From a virus: a stretch of 64,000 bases of DNA. Location of the stretch: IMG/VR virus record IMGVR_UViG_3300006802_000078, positions 1 through 64,000 of that record; one strand, given 5' to 3'. A model generated the notes under the pieces. The model had not been told where the DNA came from. It saw only the letters and a program-made list of their open reading frames with translations, and did not search any database. Both the position numbers and the translations under genes were made by a program. Shown piece after piece: positions 9,901 to 17,027 of this stretch; position 1 is the stretch's first letter; the number at the start of each line of letters is the position of its first letter.

Positions 9901-10059
9901 GAGCACGGGTACGAGCGGCTCTCCAGAGGAGATGCGCAGCCTCCCCTTCGGACCGATGGGGCACACATCGCACCGCGCCCCCGCCGCCATCGCATCCTGG
10001 CAGGTAGCAGCGGCGACGTCGTCGGGTAGGTTGCCTGCTGCGGGGCGCCGCCGCCGCAT
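6982..10059 (-). CDS. polA-like: Family-A DNA polymerase with N-terminal UDG-like domain
   Basis: 1025 residues in three parts. Residues 1 to about 230 resemble family-4/5 uracil-DNA glycosylases: Cys-rich start (C-x9-CDVC), LLVGESPAWKE, a GASGLELARVL segment, TNVLLCKIPGD, and the closing ASFHPAF. A DEDDy 3'-5' exonuclease follows: SFDIETTG near 293, GHNVRSFDYLVMKH, and YNETDCIVNLRIL. The polymerase domain has motif A GPDIDQLHLRIIAN near 755, motif B RDVMKIFRYAAIYG near 830, and motif C LQVHDQLVVE near 960. All expected polymerase and exonuclease catalytic acids are visible. A UDG-like module fused to a phage polymerase is known from some phages (SPO1-type, from memory). Whether the module is catalytic or only structural cannot be told here. 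This is the probable replicative polymerase. Confidence 0.93.
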   Translation of the reverse strand: MRRRRPAAGNLPDDVAAATCQDAMAAGARCDVCPIGPKGRLRISSGEPLVPVLPEINDGAEYLLVGESPAWKEVQRGYPLAGASGLELARVLAAAGLTRSMFSLTNVLLCKIPGDPTGAWSRMTATLSRMRKARSNELRASGAYMTKAAADRAVMMELPDPVECCHPALLATAEPYRGIVPLGASALRAVTGVRGGIAKHRGDTMKAAGLLPEGASSEPKPALASFHPAFTMRSPAARPWLKHDLEKALRYFNNKLRWTYGDRLRRPTVEQFRDWLLASCPGHAEGTPYPEYSFDIETTGIVTFVTDVRCFAIAAPDLDEGGIVVDNPLDAAWPARSVGVTREWYSARDWWRILRLFDDWLHSVGVFAGRPLPRVVGHNVRSFDYLVMKHRYGITLIDACTEDSLDLARAAMPDSPKGLKPQGRLRTDVDRWDINDKGEEAATSDKVSAEERQEYNETDCIVNLRILPSLRREARENGYYDVVDYRYRPSVGYGSAASHPELTQQGIDHSRRTFCRDMSEIGIVVDQVERRRQIAQLRIEAADHLYQMKRLATEAGAERIQLQDSEGGFALGTFGEDDVCEMFGLNPRDVDSDEWAAAVDELKRTSDFNPASFDQMRRLLYEDWQLGVPKGMSEKEFLTGTGLPGTGDAVILAHMAGSSLSRAQLFYLQHLRLYRRKMGKMLGTTLLPLGLRSEGGLVWDHDGRVRSTFGSHSTAVWRLTSNGPSLMVIGKKKGQAALKTIFVPGKGPKGEPHVFIGPDIDQLHLRIIANRWGIPVLCEAFANGVDPHGALAAAVYGDAYFDATGWGDAPPSLKRKPEGGDADMMRDVMKIFRYAAIYGAAPATIWRVITSTERNDGSLPYLGYQLDDIIEYHEKWMRAEPQWQWRWDALCAEYRRNGGWMKSGYTKVRSGPLEDGKLNAVVNWPVLRDEAHIAWCAEQQLLTEFYRGHAGPGTGVVLQVHDQLVVETRGRAWHEAGPGGKKILRWDADAERARARVEELMQVVFEGEPVAYTSSAGVGTNLKEA

Positions 10060-10061
10060 GG

Positions 10062-10532
10062 TCAGCGCCCGACGGAGACGACTGCCTCCGCGAAGCCAGA
10101 CTCCCGCGCCAGGTCTGACGCCTCCGCGGCCGCCAGCAGGAAGAGCAGCAGCATGCCCGCCTCCGCGGGGGCGAACTGCACCGCGAGCCGGCCTGCTCCA
10201 TCGGGGCCCGCCAGCTCAAGCCGCGCCTCGAAGGAGTCGAGCACCTTCTTGATCCCGTAGGCAACGTTGCGGAACGCCTCGGCGCCCTCTGCCGACATGG
10301 CCATCTGCGCCAGCCCACTCGGGCCCTCCCGCGAGGCGCCCTCGATCTGCGCTGCTGGCATGAAGACGGTGAGCCCCTGCATGACGACGATGTCAGTGGC
10401 CGCTCCTTGCAAGCGGTGGGCGAAGCGGTTCCAGAACTCCCTCAGCTCGAGGTCTCGCACAGTAGCGTGGTCGCCCACAGTGTCGCTGGCGGCGGCAGCG
10501 GCAGCAGCGGCGGCAGCTTCGTGTCGATCCAT
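10062..10532 (-). CDS. Hypothetical protein with poly-Ala N-terminus, upstream of DNA polymerase
   Basis: 156 residues from an ATG preceded by GGAGGAGACG; a longer in-frame start 21 nt upstream lacks this signal. The N-terminus has an alanine run (about 11 Ala) followed by a helical domain. A hydrophobic stretch near the C-terminus (AEAGMLLLFLLAAAEA) could be a buried helix. Its 5' leader folds into the large three-way-junction structure described separately, so its expression may be controlled by RNA structure. Function unknown. Confidence 0.75.
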   Translation of the reverse strand: MDRHEAAAAAAAAAASDTVGDHATVRDLELREFWNRFAHRLQGAATDIVVMQGLTVFMPAAQIEGASREGPSGLAQMAMSAEGAEAFRNVAYGIKKVLDSFEARLELAGPDGAGRLAVQFAPAEAGMLLLFLLAAAEASDLARESGFAEAVVSVGR

Positions 10533-10555
10533 CGTCTCCTCCGTCGGCTGCAAAA

Positions 10556-10632
10556 GGGAGCCCCGCCCCGGGAGCAGCCATGCCCGGGACGAGGCGGGTG
10601 TGTCAGGCGACGCCCGCCAGAGCGGGGCTCCC
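10556..10632 (-). ncRNA. Compact three-way-junction RNA structure in the 5' leader of the 10.53 kb gene
   Basis: An 11-bp perfect outer helix (GGGAGCCCCGC at 10556-10566 with its exact reverse complement at 10622-10632) encloses two hairpins: CCCGGG/CCCGGG at 10567-10588 and an 8-bp stem at 10593-10618. Only 0, 4 and 3 unpaired bases join them. On the transcribed minus strand it is followed by TTTT and then the strong ribosome binding site of the next gene. It could be an attenuator, an mRNA-processing or stability element, or a small regulatory RNA. The fold is read by eye; function unknown. Confidence 0.5.
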
Positions 10633-10637
10633 GGAGA

Positions 10638-10665
10638 GAGGCGCAGCCAGTTGGAGCTGCGCCTC
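10638..10665. terminator. 10-bp stem hairpin just after the 10.68-11.47 kb gene
   Basis: GAGGCGCAGC at 10638-10647 pairs perfectly with 10656-10665 around an 8-nt loop, starting about 18 nt downstream of the preceding minus-strand stop codon. There is no clear T tract. It may be a terminator or mRNA 3' stabiliser, and sits beside the three-way junction. Confidence 0.45.
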
Positions 10666-10682
10666 CCCCCTCTGCGATGGGG

Positions 10683-11468
10683 CTACCCGTCCCACTCGCT
10701 GAGCGCGTCGCCGCTGCTGCCGCTGCCAGCGCCATCGGTGCCGCCAGCGTTGCCCCCACTGCCGCCGGTGCCCCCGCTGCCCCCACCGCTCCCGCCCTCG
10801 TCGGCGTTCTCCCAGGGGCGCTTGCGAGTGTCCTCGACGGGCTGCCCGATCATGTCGCGGGCGACCACGGCGTAGGTCTGGGGGAAGTGCTTGTTGTAGG
10901 GCTTCCCGTTCCGCCCGTTGGCGGCGCACCAGGCCTGGGACGGCCCGTTCTCCTGGAAGCCGACGTAGCGGACGCAGACGGTCTTGCCCACGAGCTTGTC
11001 CAGGTCGAACGCGCTCTCGTCGGCGGCCAGGATCTCGGCGGCCTTGGCGTCGAACTCCTTCTCGGAGTCGATGTTGTAGGCGCTCATCAGCAGCCGCTTC
11101 CAGAAGCCCAGCGCGCGCGACATCACATTGCCGAGCCGCCTCTTCTCGTCCTCGGAGAGCGCGTCCCGCTGCTGCTTCGTGTCGATGACCTTGCTGATCT
11201 CCGCGGGGGCGGCGGCCCAGCCGTACTCGATCTGCCCGCTGGCGTTGAAGGGCCAGGGGTTGTTGACGAAGCTCTCGTAGCCGGAGTTGGCCACGTCCAC
11301 GACCAGGTTGGCCTGGGGGCAGCCGAGGATGCGATCGTTCATCGAGGGGAGGCCGTCGCGATCGGCGCTGACGATGACGGCCAGGTGGTGACCGGTCTCG
11401 GGGGCGCGGCTCCCGGGGAGCTTGGCCTTGCCGAGGAGTGCGAGGAGGAAGTCAGTCTTGCTGCTCAT
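10683..11468 (-). CDS. Candidate single-stranded DNA-binding-type protein
   Basis: 261 residues. The body is soluble with aromatic residues. The C-terminal 40 residues are a Gly/Ser linker (GGSGGGSGGTGGSGG) ending in the acidic, tryptophan-containing tip ALSEWDG. A flexible Gly-rich tail with an acidic tip is typical of SSB proteins, and the gene lies just downstream of a Sak4-like recombinase gene, a common Sak4-SSB pairing in phages. I cannot recognise an OB-fold with certainty, so SSB is an inference from tail and context. Confidence 0.55.
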   Translation of the reverse strand: MSSKTDFLLALLGKAKLPGSRAPETGHHLAVIVSADRDGLPSMNDRILGCPQANLVVDVANSGYESFVNNPWPFNASGQIEYGWAAAPAEISKVIDTKQQRDALSEDEKRRLGNVMSRALGFWKRLLMSAYNIDSEKEFDAKAAEILAADESAFDLDKLVGKTVCVRYVGFQENGPSQAWCAANGRNGKPYNKHFPQTYAVVARDMIGQPVEDTRKRPWENADEGGSGGGSGGTGGSGGNAGGTDGAGSGSSGDALSEWDG

Positions 11469-11517
11469 GGTGTATCTCTCGTCCTGTCGTCGCCTGCGCC
11501 GAGGCTATTGGGTAGAA

Positions 11518-11570
11518 CGGGCAGGGGGCACCCCTCGGCGGCGGCGACAAGATGTCGCGCCCCCTGCCCG
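11518..11570. terminator. 12-bp GC-rich inverted repeat enclosing a hairpin
   Basis: CGGGCAGGGGGC at 11518-11529 is the exact reverse complement of 11559-11570. Inside it GCGACA/TGTCGC forms a second stem with a 3-nt loop. It begins within 15 nt of the stop of the Sak4-like gene (minus strand) and is followed by only a short TTCT, so it is a plausible intrinsic terminator or mRNA-end structure. Its layout resembles the 10.6 kb structure. Confidence 0.5.
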
Positions 11571-11578
11571 GTAGAAAC

Positions 11579-12673
11579 TCAAGCGATGATGTCTTCGTCG
11601 CCGAAGTCGGCCGCGCCGCCGCTGCCGCCCCCGCCGAAGCCGAGCACGCCACCCATGCTGAAGACGTCCCGCTCCTGCGCGGTGCGGAACTGGGCGCGGG
11701 CGAAGCCGTCCTGCACAGCCCACCGACAGTGCAGGTCCTTCGGGTGGCGCGGCAGCAGCGGCACGGCGCGGCTGGCCCCCAGGGTGCCGTGCTGCTGGAA
11801 CACGGTGATGACCGCCTCCTGCACATCGGGCGAGCCCCTCATGCCTGCCTTCACCAGCGTGTCGCTGATGTATTGGGCGGCGTCGTCCTGCCACTCCATG
11901 CCCTTGGGGCGGGGGAGCAGCTGGCCCTGCATGAAGGCGCTGGCGTTGATGTGCTCCCGGGGGTTGAAAGGCTGCCCGTCATAGCCCGACTGGAAGCGGT
12001 CGCCGGCGATGTAGTTGGTGTTGCTGATGCTGCTCACACCAGCGACGCGGGCGTCGGGCCAGATCTCCAGCATGTTGGCGTCCTTGATGCCGTACATGAT
12101 GAGGTCACACGCCGCAACGGCGTCGTCGCTCCGGCTGCGGGAGCCGACGTCGACCGCATACGGGTCAAGCAGCTGCCCTCGCTTGTTCCGGCGCTCCTCC
12201 AGCAGGTGCCAGGTGAAGCCGACGGGGACCTGCAGGGCGCGCATCTCCTCGAAGAACCGCCGCACGCGGAGCTTGTGGTCGGTCCAGCCGGGGTTGGCCC
12301 CGTTGCCATCCCAGCTCGCCTTCGCCCGGTCGAGCAGGCGGTTGGCCGTTGCGTTCGCGCGGAAGGTGGCGTCGTCGATGATGATGCCCCGCCGGCGGAG
12401 CTCATCGAGGCCGATCTTGCCCAGCACCTTTTCGATCGCCTCCGGGAAGTCCTCGAGGAAGCGCACGGGCAGCGGGTAGATCGAGTAGCAGCCCTTGGGG
12501 GGGAGCCCGAGGGACCCGACAGCGATGACCTCGATACTCGATCGGTCGCCGAAGCAGATGGCCTCGGGGAAGAGGCGGAGCAGGCCGCTCGTCTTGAGGG
12601 TCTTGGGGTGGCCCACCAGCGACACCATGGGAGCGGTGAGGCTGAGGCCTGCGGGGTCTGGCGTGGAGGACAT
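11579..12673 (-). CDS. Sak4-like (RecA-fold) recombination ATPase
   Basis: 364 residues. The N-terminal P-loop is GHPKTLKTSGLL (about residues 17-28), where the usual GK is LK. A Walker B-like GIIIDDATF lies near residue 95, and PVGFTWHLLEERRNKRGQ resembles the sensor region of phage Sak4/AAA_24 ATPases. The C-terminus is a Gly-rich linker (GFGGGGSGGAADFG) with acidic tip DEDIIA, unusual for Sak4 and SSB-like. The start at 12673 is chosen for AAAGGAGCCACG directly upstream. It has its own GTTGC-dyad promoter and probably anneals strands together with the adjacent SSB candidate. Confidence 0.65.
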   Translation of the reverse strand: MSSTPDPAGLSLTAPMVSLVGHPKTLKTSGLLRLFPEAICFGDRSSIEVIAVGSLGLPPKGCYSIYPLPVRFLEDFPEAIEKVLGKIGLDELRRRGIIIDDATFRANATANRLLDRAKASWDGNGANPGWTDHKLRVRRFFEEMRALQVPVGFTWHLLEERRNKRGQLLDPYAVDVGSRSRSDDAVAACDLIMYGIKDANMLEIWPDARVAGVSSISNTNYIAGDRFQSGYDGQPFNPREHINASAFMQGQLLPRPKGMEWQDDAAQYISDTLVKAGMRGSPDVQEAVITVFQQHGTLGASRAVPLLPRHPKDLHCRWAVQDGFARAQFRTAQERDVFSMGGVLGFGGGGSGGAADFGDEDIIA

Positions 12674-12694
12674 CGTGGCTCCTTTCACTCAGTG

Positions 12695-12725
12695 GTTATA
12701 GTCGGATCGTTGCGCAGCGTGCAAC
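12695..12725 (-). promoter_or_regulatory. GTTGC-dyad promoter driving the Sak4-like gene
   Basis: On the minus strand GTTGCACGCTGCGCAAC (12725-12709) contains the -35-like TTGCAC; TATAAC at 12700-12695 follows with 18-bp spacing (or CTATAA at 17). The expected transcription start gives a short leader carrying AAAGGAG. It is one of five copies with the same architecture. Confidence 0.65.
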
Positions 12726-12734
12726 AAGAATCTT

Positions 12735-14000
12735 CTACCAGTCGGCCAGCGGGTCGTCAGCCGTGCCTTCTCCGATCGACGAAGACTTCGCTGCCGCTGC
12801 CGTCGTAGCAGCGGGACCCCCAGAGCAGGCGTGGTGGTAGCGGCACATGCCGTAGCGGCCGAAGCACTCCTCGGTACCCGAGGCCGGGGCATCCCACCAC
12901 GTGACGGCGCCGCGGTCCACCAGGCTGTCCCACGTGGCGATGCTCCGCTCCCACCACTGCAGTGCGATTGCGAGCCTCCCGTCAGAGAACGGCTGGGGGG
13001 GAAGCTCCACGTAGGTGGACTTGAAGGGGGGCTTCGTCTGCACGACGAGGCAGTGCACCCCGTCGTACTCGACATCGGCCGAAGCGGCGCTGCGCATCTT
13101 CTCCGCCGCGATGAGCTGGGGCTCCAGCACGCGGAAGGCGCGGAACCCGACGATGCCCCCGTAGCTGAGCTGCGCGCCGCCGGCCCCCTTGATGAGCCCC
13201 TTGTGGTCGATGCTGCGGCGCTGGTAGCCGAACTGTGCGAGCAGGTCTCGCCGGCGAGTGATGCAGACGACGTGACCCCCGACGACGAGGGGCGTGATCA
13301 GCAGTGGCTTGCCTTCCGCGTCGAGCAGCAGCGACTCGAACCTGCCGTCGCTGCGGCGGGGGATGGGGGAGCCCGCGTCGCTCCACCGCAGGATGCTCGC
13401 CGGGTCGCAGGCCCAGACGAACATGCACTGCACCTCGGCGTCCCCCCGCTTGCGAGAAGCCCGGGTGCCGACGTCAGCGACCACGGGGGCGTGGGCTCCC
13501 AGCGCGGGGGCGAGCCGCCTCGCGTCCCACGCGACGTAGCCGACGATGCCGATGATCTCCCGCTCCACCTCCAGGATCTGCGCCCGCTTCAGCGCAACAC
13601 CTGGGGGGCTCCGCTCGAAGCGGTCAAGCACGGAGTGGACCAGGGAGACGAACTGCTCCCCCTTGCCCTCGGCCTCCTCGGTCCAAGCCGTGACCGCGTC
13701 GTGGGGCAGCAGCAGCGACGACGCCAGCATCGGGGTGACCTCGACGTCGTACATCACCTTGTCACTGTCCAGATCGTGGAGCTGACCGACGATGGGGGTC
13801 TGCCCCGCGGCGACCGCCTGGTGCAGGCACCAGTGGGCAGCACCGGCGTGCACCATGCTCCCTCTGACGAGCCCGTCATCGCCCCCTTGAGGAGTGACCC
13901 CCAGCCGCTCCTGGGCGCCGAAGCGGAACAGGCAGCGAGCAGCCGGTTCGATGCGAGAGCCGCCGCGGCGGCTCCGCCCGGCGAAGGCGGCGAGCCTCAT
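12735..14000 (-). CDS. PD-(D/E)XK nuclease, Cas4/AddB-like with probable Fe-S cluster
   Basis: 421 residues. A GSMVHAGAAHWCLHQ motif near residue 47 matches the conserved His of RecB/Cas4 nucleases. RRRDLLAQF followed by RRSIDHKG near residue 262 supplies the D...DxK catalytic core. Four cysteines, one near the N-terminus (ARCLF) and three near residues 370-387 (EECFGRYGMCRYHHAC), match the Fe-S cluster pattern of Cas4/AddB. The start is an ATG with GGGTGGGGC upstream. It lies between the Sak4-like ATPase and the Xre regulator, so it is likely the exonuclease of the recombination module. Confidence 0.75.
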   Translation of the reverse strand: MRLAAFAGRSRRGGSRIEPAARCLFRFGAQERLGVTPQGGDDGLVRGSMVHAGAAHWCLHQAVAAGQTPIVGQLHDLDSDKVMYDVEVTPMLASSLLLPHDAVTAWTEEAEGKGEQFVSLVHSVLDRFERSPPGVALKRAQILEVEREIIGIVGYVAWDARRLAPALGAHAPVVADVGTRASRKRGDAEVQCMFVWACDPASILRWSDAGSPIPRRSDGRFESLLLDAEGKPLLITPLVVGGHVVCITRRRDLLAQFGYQRRSIDHKGLIKGAGGAQLSYGGIVGFRAFRVLEPQLIAAEKMRSAASADVEYDGVHCLVVQTKPPFKSTYVELPPQPFSDGRLAIALQWWERSIATWDSLVDRGAVTWWDAPASGTEECFGRYGMCRYHHACSGGPAATTAAAAKSSSIGEGTADDPLADW

Positions 14001-14015
14001 GCCCCACCCCCGAGG

Positions 14016-14342
14016 TCAGTAGACGGTGACGGCGATGGCTTGACGCAGCGCTTCGCGAGCGTCGTCCTCCGGGATCTCGAGGCCGACGGCGATGGCGTGG
14101 GCGAGCCGCTGCGAGGTGGCCACGCTGATGGGGCGCTTGCTGCCCCCCACGATGCGACAGATCGTGGCGCGGTGGCATTGGCAGACCGTGGCCAGATCCG
14201 CTTGGCACCAGCCCGTCCGCTCCATGACGTGGGTGAGCAGCTCGCTGAGCGTGCGAACTGGCGCAGCCGTGGGCGCAGGCTCCGCCGCCGGTGCTGGCGC
14301 AGCTGGCTCAGGGAGCTCGGCGATGGAGAGCAGCACGGGCAT
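14016..14342 (-). CDS. Xre-type helix-turn-helix transcription regulator, possibly on a leaderless mRNA
   Basis: 108 residues. An Ala/Pro-rich N-terminal 30 residues precede a Cro/C1-like HTH: LSELLTHVMERTGWCQADLA, then ATICRIVGGSKRPISVA as turn and recognition helix. There is no ribosome binding site before the ATG at 14342. The GTTGC-dyad promoter immediately upstream places transcription initiation at or within a base or two of the ATG, so the mRNA may be leaderless, as for lambda cI from PRM. It is the obvious candidate for the protein that binds the repeated dyad, and would then autoregulate. Binding is inferred, not shown. Confidence 0.8.
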   Translation of the reverse strand: MPVLLSIAELPEPAAPAPAAEPAPTAAPVRTLSELLTHVMERTGWCQADLATVCQCHRATICRIVGGSKRPISVATSQRLAHAIAVGLEIPEDDAREALRQAIAVTVY

Positions 14343-14348
14343 GCGAGC

Positions 14349-14378
14349 AGCGTAGCGCAGTGTTGCGTCAAGTGCAAC
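14349..14378 (-). promoter_or_regulatory. GTTGC-dyad promoter of the Xre-type regulator
   Basis: On the minus strand GTTGCACTTGACGCAAC (14378-14362) includes -35-like TTGCAC; after exactly 17 bp comes TACGCT (14354-14349). Six bases later is the ATG. The downstream GCAACACTGCGCTAC is identical in the 53.6 kb promoter. Confidence 0.65.
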
Positions 14379-14385
14379 TTGTGGG

Positions 14386-16779
14386 TCACAGCCACAACCC
14401 CTTGGAAGCCGCGGCCAGTGCAGCAGCGGCGAGCTGGTCACTGCCACGCGAAGCGATGAGCTGCTGGTCCAGGTCTCCGATCTCGCCGGAGCTGAAGATC
14501 CGCATCATGTAGTCGAACTCCTTGCTGAGGGCGCGGGCGATCTTGGTTTCCACCCCTCCGCGCACCAGGGGGATCCAGACCCGGCTGGGCTTCTCCATGC
14601 CGGGGCGGCGGAAGCGACCGAGGAACTGCAGGATCAGGAACGGGCGCCAGTCGAGCATTGTGAGGATGCCGAGGGAGGCGAACTGCATCCCGTTGAGGCC
14701 AACGCCGAGGACGCCCAGCGTGCCGACGAGGATCGTCGGCTGCCCCGTCTGGGCCCGGGAGCGGAACCAGCCGTCGGTCACCTGGTTGCGCTCGATGGCG
14801 GAAGCGGCGTCGTCTCCCTCTGCGAGCAGCGCGCGGAGACCGCAGCGGCCGCGGAGTATCGGGTCCTTGTCGATGAGCTTCGCGAGGCGCTCGGTCCACT
14901 CCTTCGCCTCGGCGATGCGCGCCGTCGCGATGACCACCGCGCCGCCGTCTCGGACCTCGTCGATGGCGCGACTCAGCACGAGGGAGCGCTTCATGCACGC
15001 GGCGCTGATGATCCCCACCTCGTCGGCGGAGTCGATGCGCGCCTGCTCGCTGCCACCATCGTCGACGCCACGACGCTTCGCCATGATCGACGAGAGCGAC
15101 GGGGGCTTGTCGAGGTCTCGCTCGTCGTGCCAGGTGACGCTGACCGTCAGCGGCGGCAGGTCCCCGTGGGACTCCTCGTAGGGCACGTCGTGCAGCAGGT
15201 GGTGCACCCGCTCTCGGAGCTCCGCGGTGCGGCTCTCCCCGTCCTCTCGCACGCCGTAGCCTCTGGGATCCTGCTCTGCATCGCAGTAGGCCCAGCGAAA
15301 GCTGGCCTTGTAGCTACCAAAGCCGTGTGGGTCCACCCGATGCAGAGGCTGGAAGATCTTCTTCGGCTTGCCCTTCGTCAGCACCGTGGCGCTGAGTCCG
15401 AAGTGGTGCTGGATGGTCTCCCACAGCGCGAGGTTCTCGGTGGCCGCGGCCTGGATGAGCTTCCCTCCCTTGGTCCGCTTCGACTCGAAGCCCATCCCCC
15501 CACCCTTGAGCGGGACGGCCTCGGTCGTCACCGGGTCCGCGTCGTCGTGGATCTCGTCCTCGATCAGCACGGCCGGCGACTGCAGCCCGACGAGGTCGTA
15601 GTAGTCGGCGAGGGTCTCCCTCCCGACGATGATGCAGGGCCTGCCCTTGCGACGCTGGGCCTCGGCCCGCCACCAGGTGAGACGCATCCGCTGGGCTGCG
15701 GCGCTGCAGCCGGTCGCGACCACGGGCCACGAGGCGTAGCCTTCGCGAGCAGCAGCGGCAGCGGCGCGACCGTCATGCACTGCCCAGTCGAGCTTCGCTC
15801 CCCGGGTCCACGCCAGCGCCTCCATCAGCTCTGGCGTCTCGCTGTAGTGCGACTCGAAGGCAGCAACGACCTCGCCTGCGGGGGGGCTGGCGCGGAACAG
15901 GGCGCGGAGCCGCGCGTCCTCCCCCTTCGGGGCACCGTCACCCAAGATGCGGTCAGCGATGCCAGGCTGCCCCTGCGCTCCCCGATGCCCGATGCCGAGC
16001 CACGCCCAGTGCTTGACGAACCCGCCCTCCGGCAGGTCCGGCGACGAGGTCCACGCCCAGGGCACGTCTCCGCCAGCGAGGGCGATTTGCTCCGTCAGGT
16101 CCAGGTCCCGCGGCCCCTGCTTGCTCGGGGCCTCGAGCAGGATCATGCTCCAGTCCGGGGCGAAGCGGGGGATCTCCGCCCACCAGATCCCCCGCAGCCC
16201 GCCGCGACAGACCACGACGACGGGGCCGTCGTCCGTCGTGCTGACGAGCTGCGCGGCGATGATGGCGGCGCCCGTCTTGCCAGCTCCTGCCTTGCCGATG
16301 GTGACCGCCCCTACCTGGAGCGCCGCAGCCCGCATGGCCACCCCGGCGAACTCCTCCTGGAAACGGCGCAGCTTCGGGGTGCGAGGCGACAGGCGCCCGT
16401 CCACGCGGGCATGGCGGACCTCCTCTCGGCCCAGCTCGAGCAGCTGGGGGCGATGGTTCTCGATCTTGCCGTAGAACCACTTCGGGATCTCCGGGGGCAG
16501 ATCGCTGTGGGCGCCGCCGTTTCCCATCTTCCGCGCCGAGGAGACGATGGGTGGCAACATGCTCCTCGCGTCGCGGAGGGCTGCGGCCGCGTGCCACGGC
16601 GCCTCCAGGAAGATGCGGCTACCGGTCGCGCCCTTGTTCACCCGCCGGGCGTAGCCGCTGCCCCCGTCGGAGGCGTAGACCCGCGCGCCGGGGACCTCCT
16701 GCTCAATGGCGCCGGCGCGCTCCACTGAGCATTGGGCGAAGTCCAGAACGACGATCGGACCACGGTAGCGCAGGTTCAT
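14386..16779 (-). CDS. SF2 (DEAH/SNF2-like) helicase
   Basis: 797 residues. Motif I IGKAGAGKTGAAI lies near residue 162, preceded by a Q-motif-like LRRFQEEFAG. Motif II LIEDEIHDD is near 405 and motif III GLSATVLT near 460. In the second RecA lobe ILVGTLGVLGVGLNGMQFA and QFLGRFRRPGMEKP (near 718) match motifs V and VI. The start is the ATG overlapping the TGA of the upstream gene (ATGA). A large insertion separates motifs I and II. It may be a replication-initiation or recombination helicase; subfamily uncertain. Confidence 0.85.
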   Translation of the reverse strand: MNLRYRGPIVVLDFAQCSVERAGAIEQEVPGARVYASDGGSGYARRVNKGATGSRIFLEAPWHAAAALRDARSMLPPIVSSARKMGNGGAHSDLPPEIPKWFYGKIENHRPQLLELGREEVRHARVDGRLSPRTPKLRRFQEEFAGVAMRAAALQVGAVTIGKAGAGKTGAAIIAAQLVSTTDDGPVVVVCRGGLRGIWWAEIPRFAPDWSMILLEAPSKQGPRDLDLTEQIALAGGDVPWAWTSSPDLPEGGFVKHWAWLGIGHRGAQGQPGIADRILGDGAPKGEDARLRALFRASPPAGEVVAAFESHYSETPELMEALAWTRGAKLDWAVHDGRAAAAAAREGYASWPVVATGCSAAAQRMRLTWWRAEAQRRKGRPCIIVGRETLADYYDLVGLQSPAVLIEDEIHDDADPVTTEAVPLKGGGMGFESKRTKGGKLIQAAATENLALWETIQHHFGLSATVLTKGKPKKIFQPLHRVDPHGFGSYKASFRWAYCDAEQDPRGYGVREDGESRTAELRERVHHLLHDVPYEESHGDLPPLTVSVTWHDERDLDKPPSLSSIMAKRRGVDDGGSEQARIDSADEVGIISAACMKRSLVLSRAIDEVRDGGAVVIATARIAEAKEWTERLAKLIDKDPILRGRCGLRALLAEGDDAASAIERNQVTDGWFRSRAQTGQPTILVGTLGVLGVGLNGMQFASLGILTMLDWRPFLILQFLGRFRRPGMEKPSRVWIPLVRGGVETKIARALSKEFDYMMRIFSSGEIGDLDQQLIASRGSDQLAAAALAAASKGLWL

Positions 16780-17027
16780 GGCCTCGTCTCCCTCAGCCAC
16801 GCAGAGAGGCGCAGCACCAGGCGGTGGATCACGTCGCGCGCCCCTGGGTCGTCGGGCTCGATGCCGTAGATCTCGAAGCGCGCCCCCACGTCAGCCCCGG
16901 CAAGGACGGGGGCTCCGTCCACTACGATGCTGAAGATGGCTGGCTCTTGCCCCAGCTGCTCCGGCTCCGGCTCGCTCGGAGCCTGGGCTACGCGGTACGC
17001 CGCGAGGTCGATGATGACGCCGTCCAT
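16776..17027 (-). CDS. Small acidic hypothetical protein
   Basis: 83 residues starting MDGVIIDLAAYRVAQ with GGAGGGTTGA before the ATG. It is acidic in the middle (SEPEPEQLGQEP) and ends in a basic helix. It is translationally coupled to the SF2 helicase by ATGA, which suggests a helicase partner, but no family is recognised. Confidence 0.8.
   Translation of the reverse strand: MDGVIIDLAAYRVAQAPSEPEPEQLGQEPAIFSIVVDGAPVLAGADVGARFEIYGIEPDDPGARDVIHRLVLRLSAWLRETRP

Noticed and set aside
12831-16728. Two plus-strand frames of more than 500 codons
   Set aside because: Antisense shadows of the PD-(D/E)XK nuclease, HTH and SF2 helicase genes; composition is low-complexity without known motifs.
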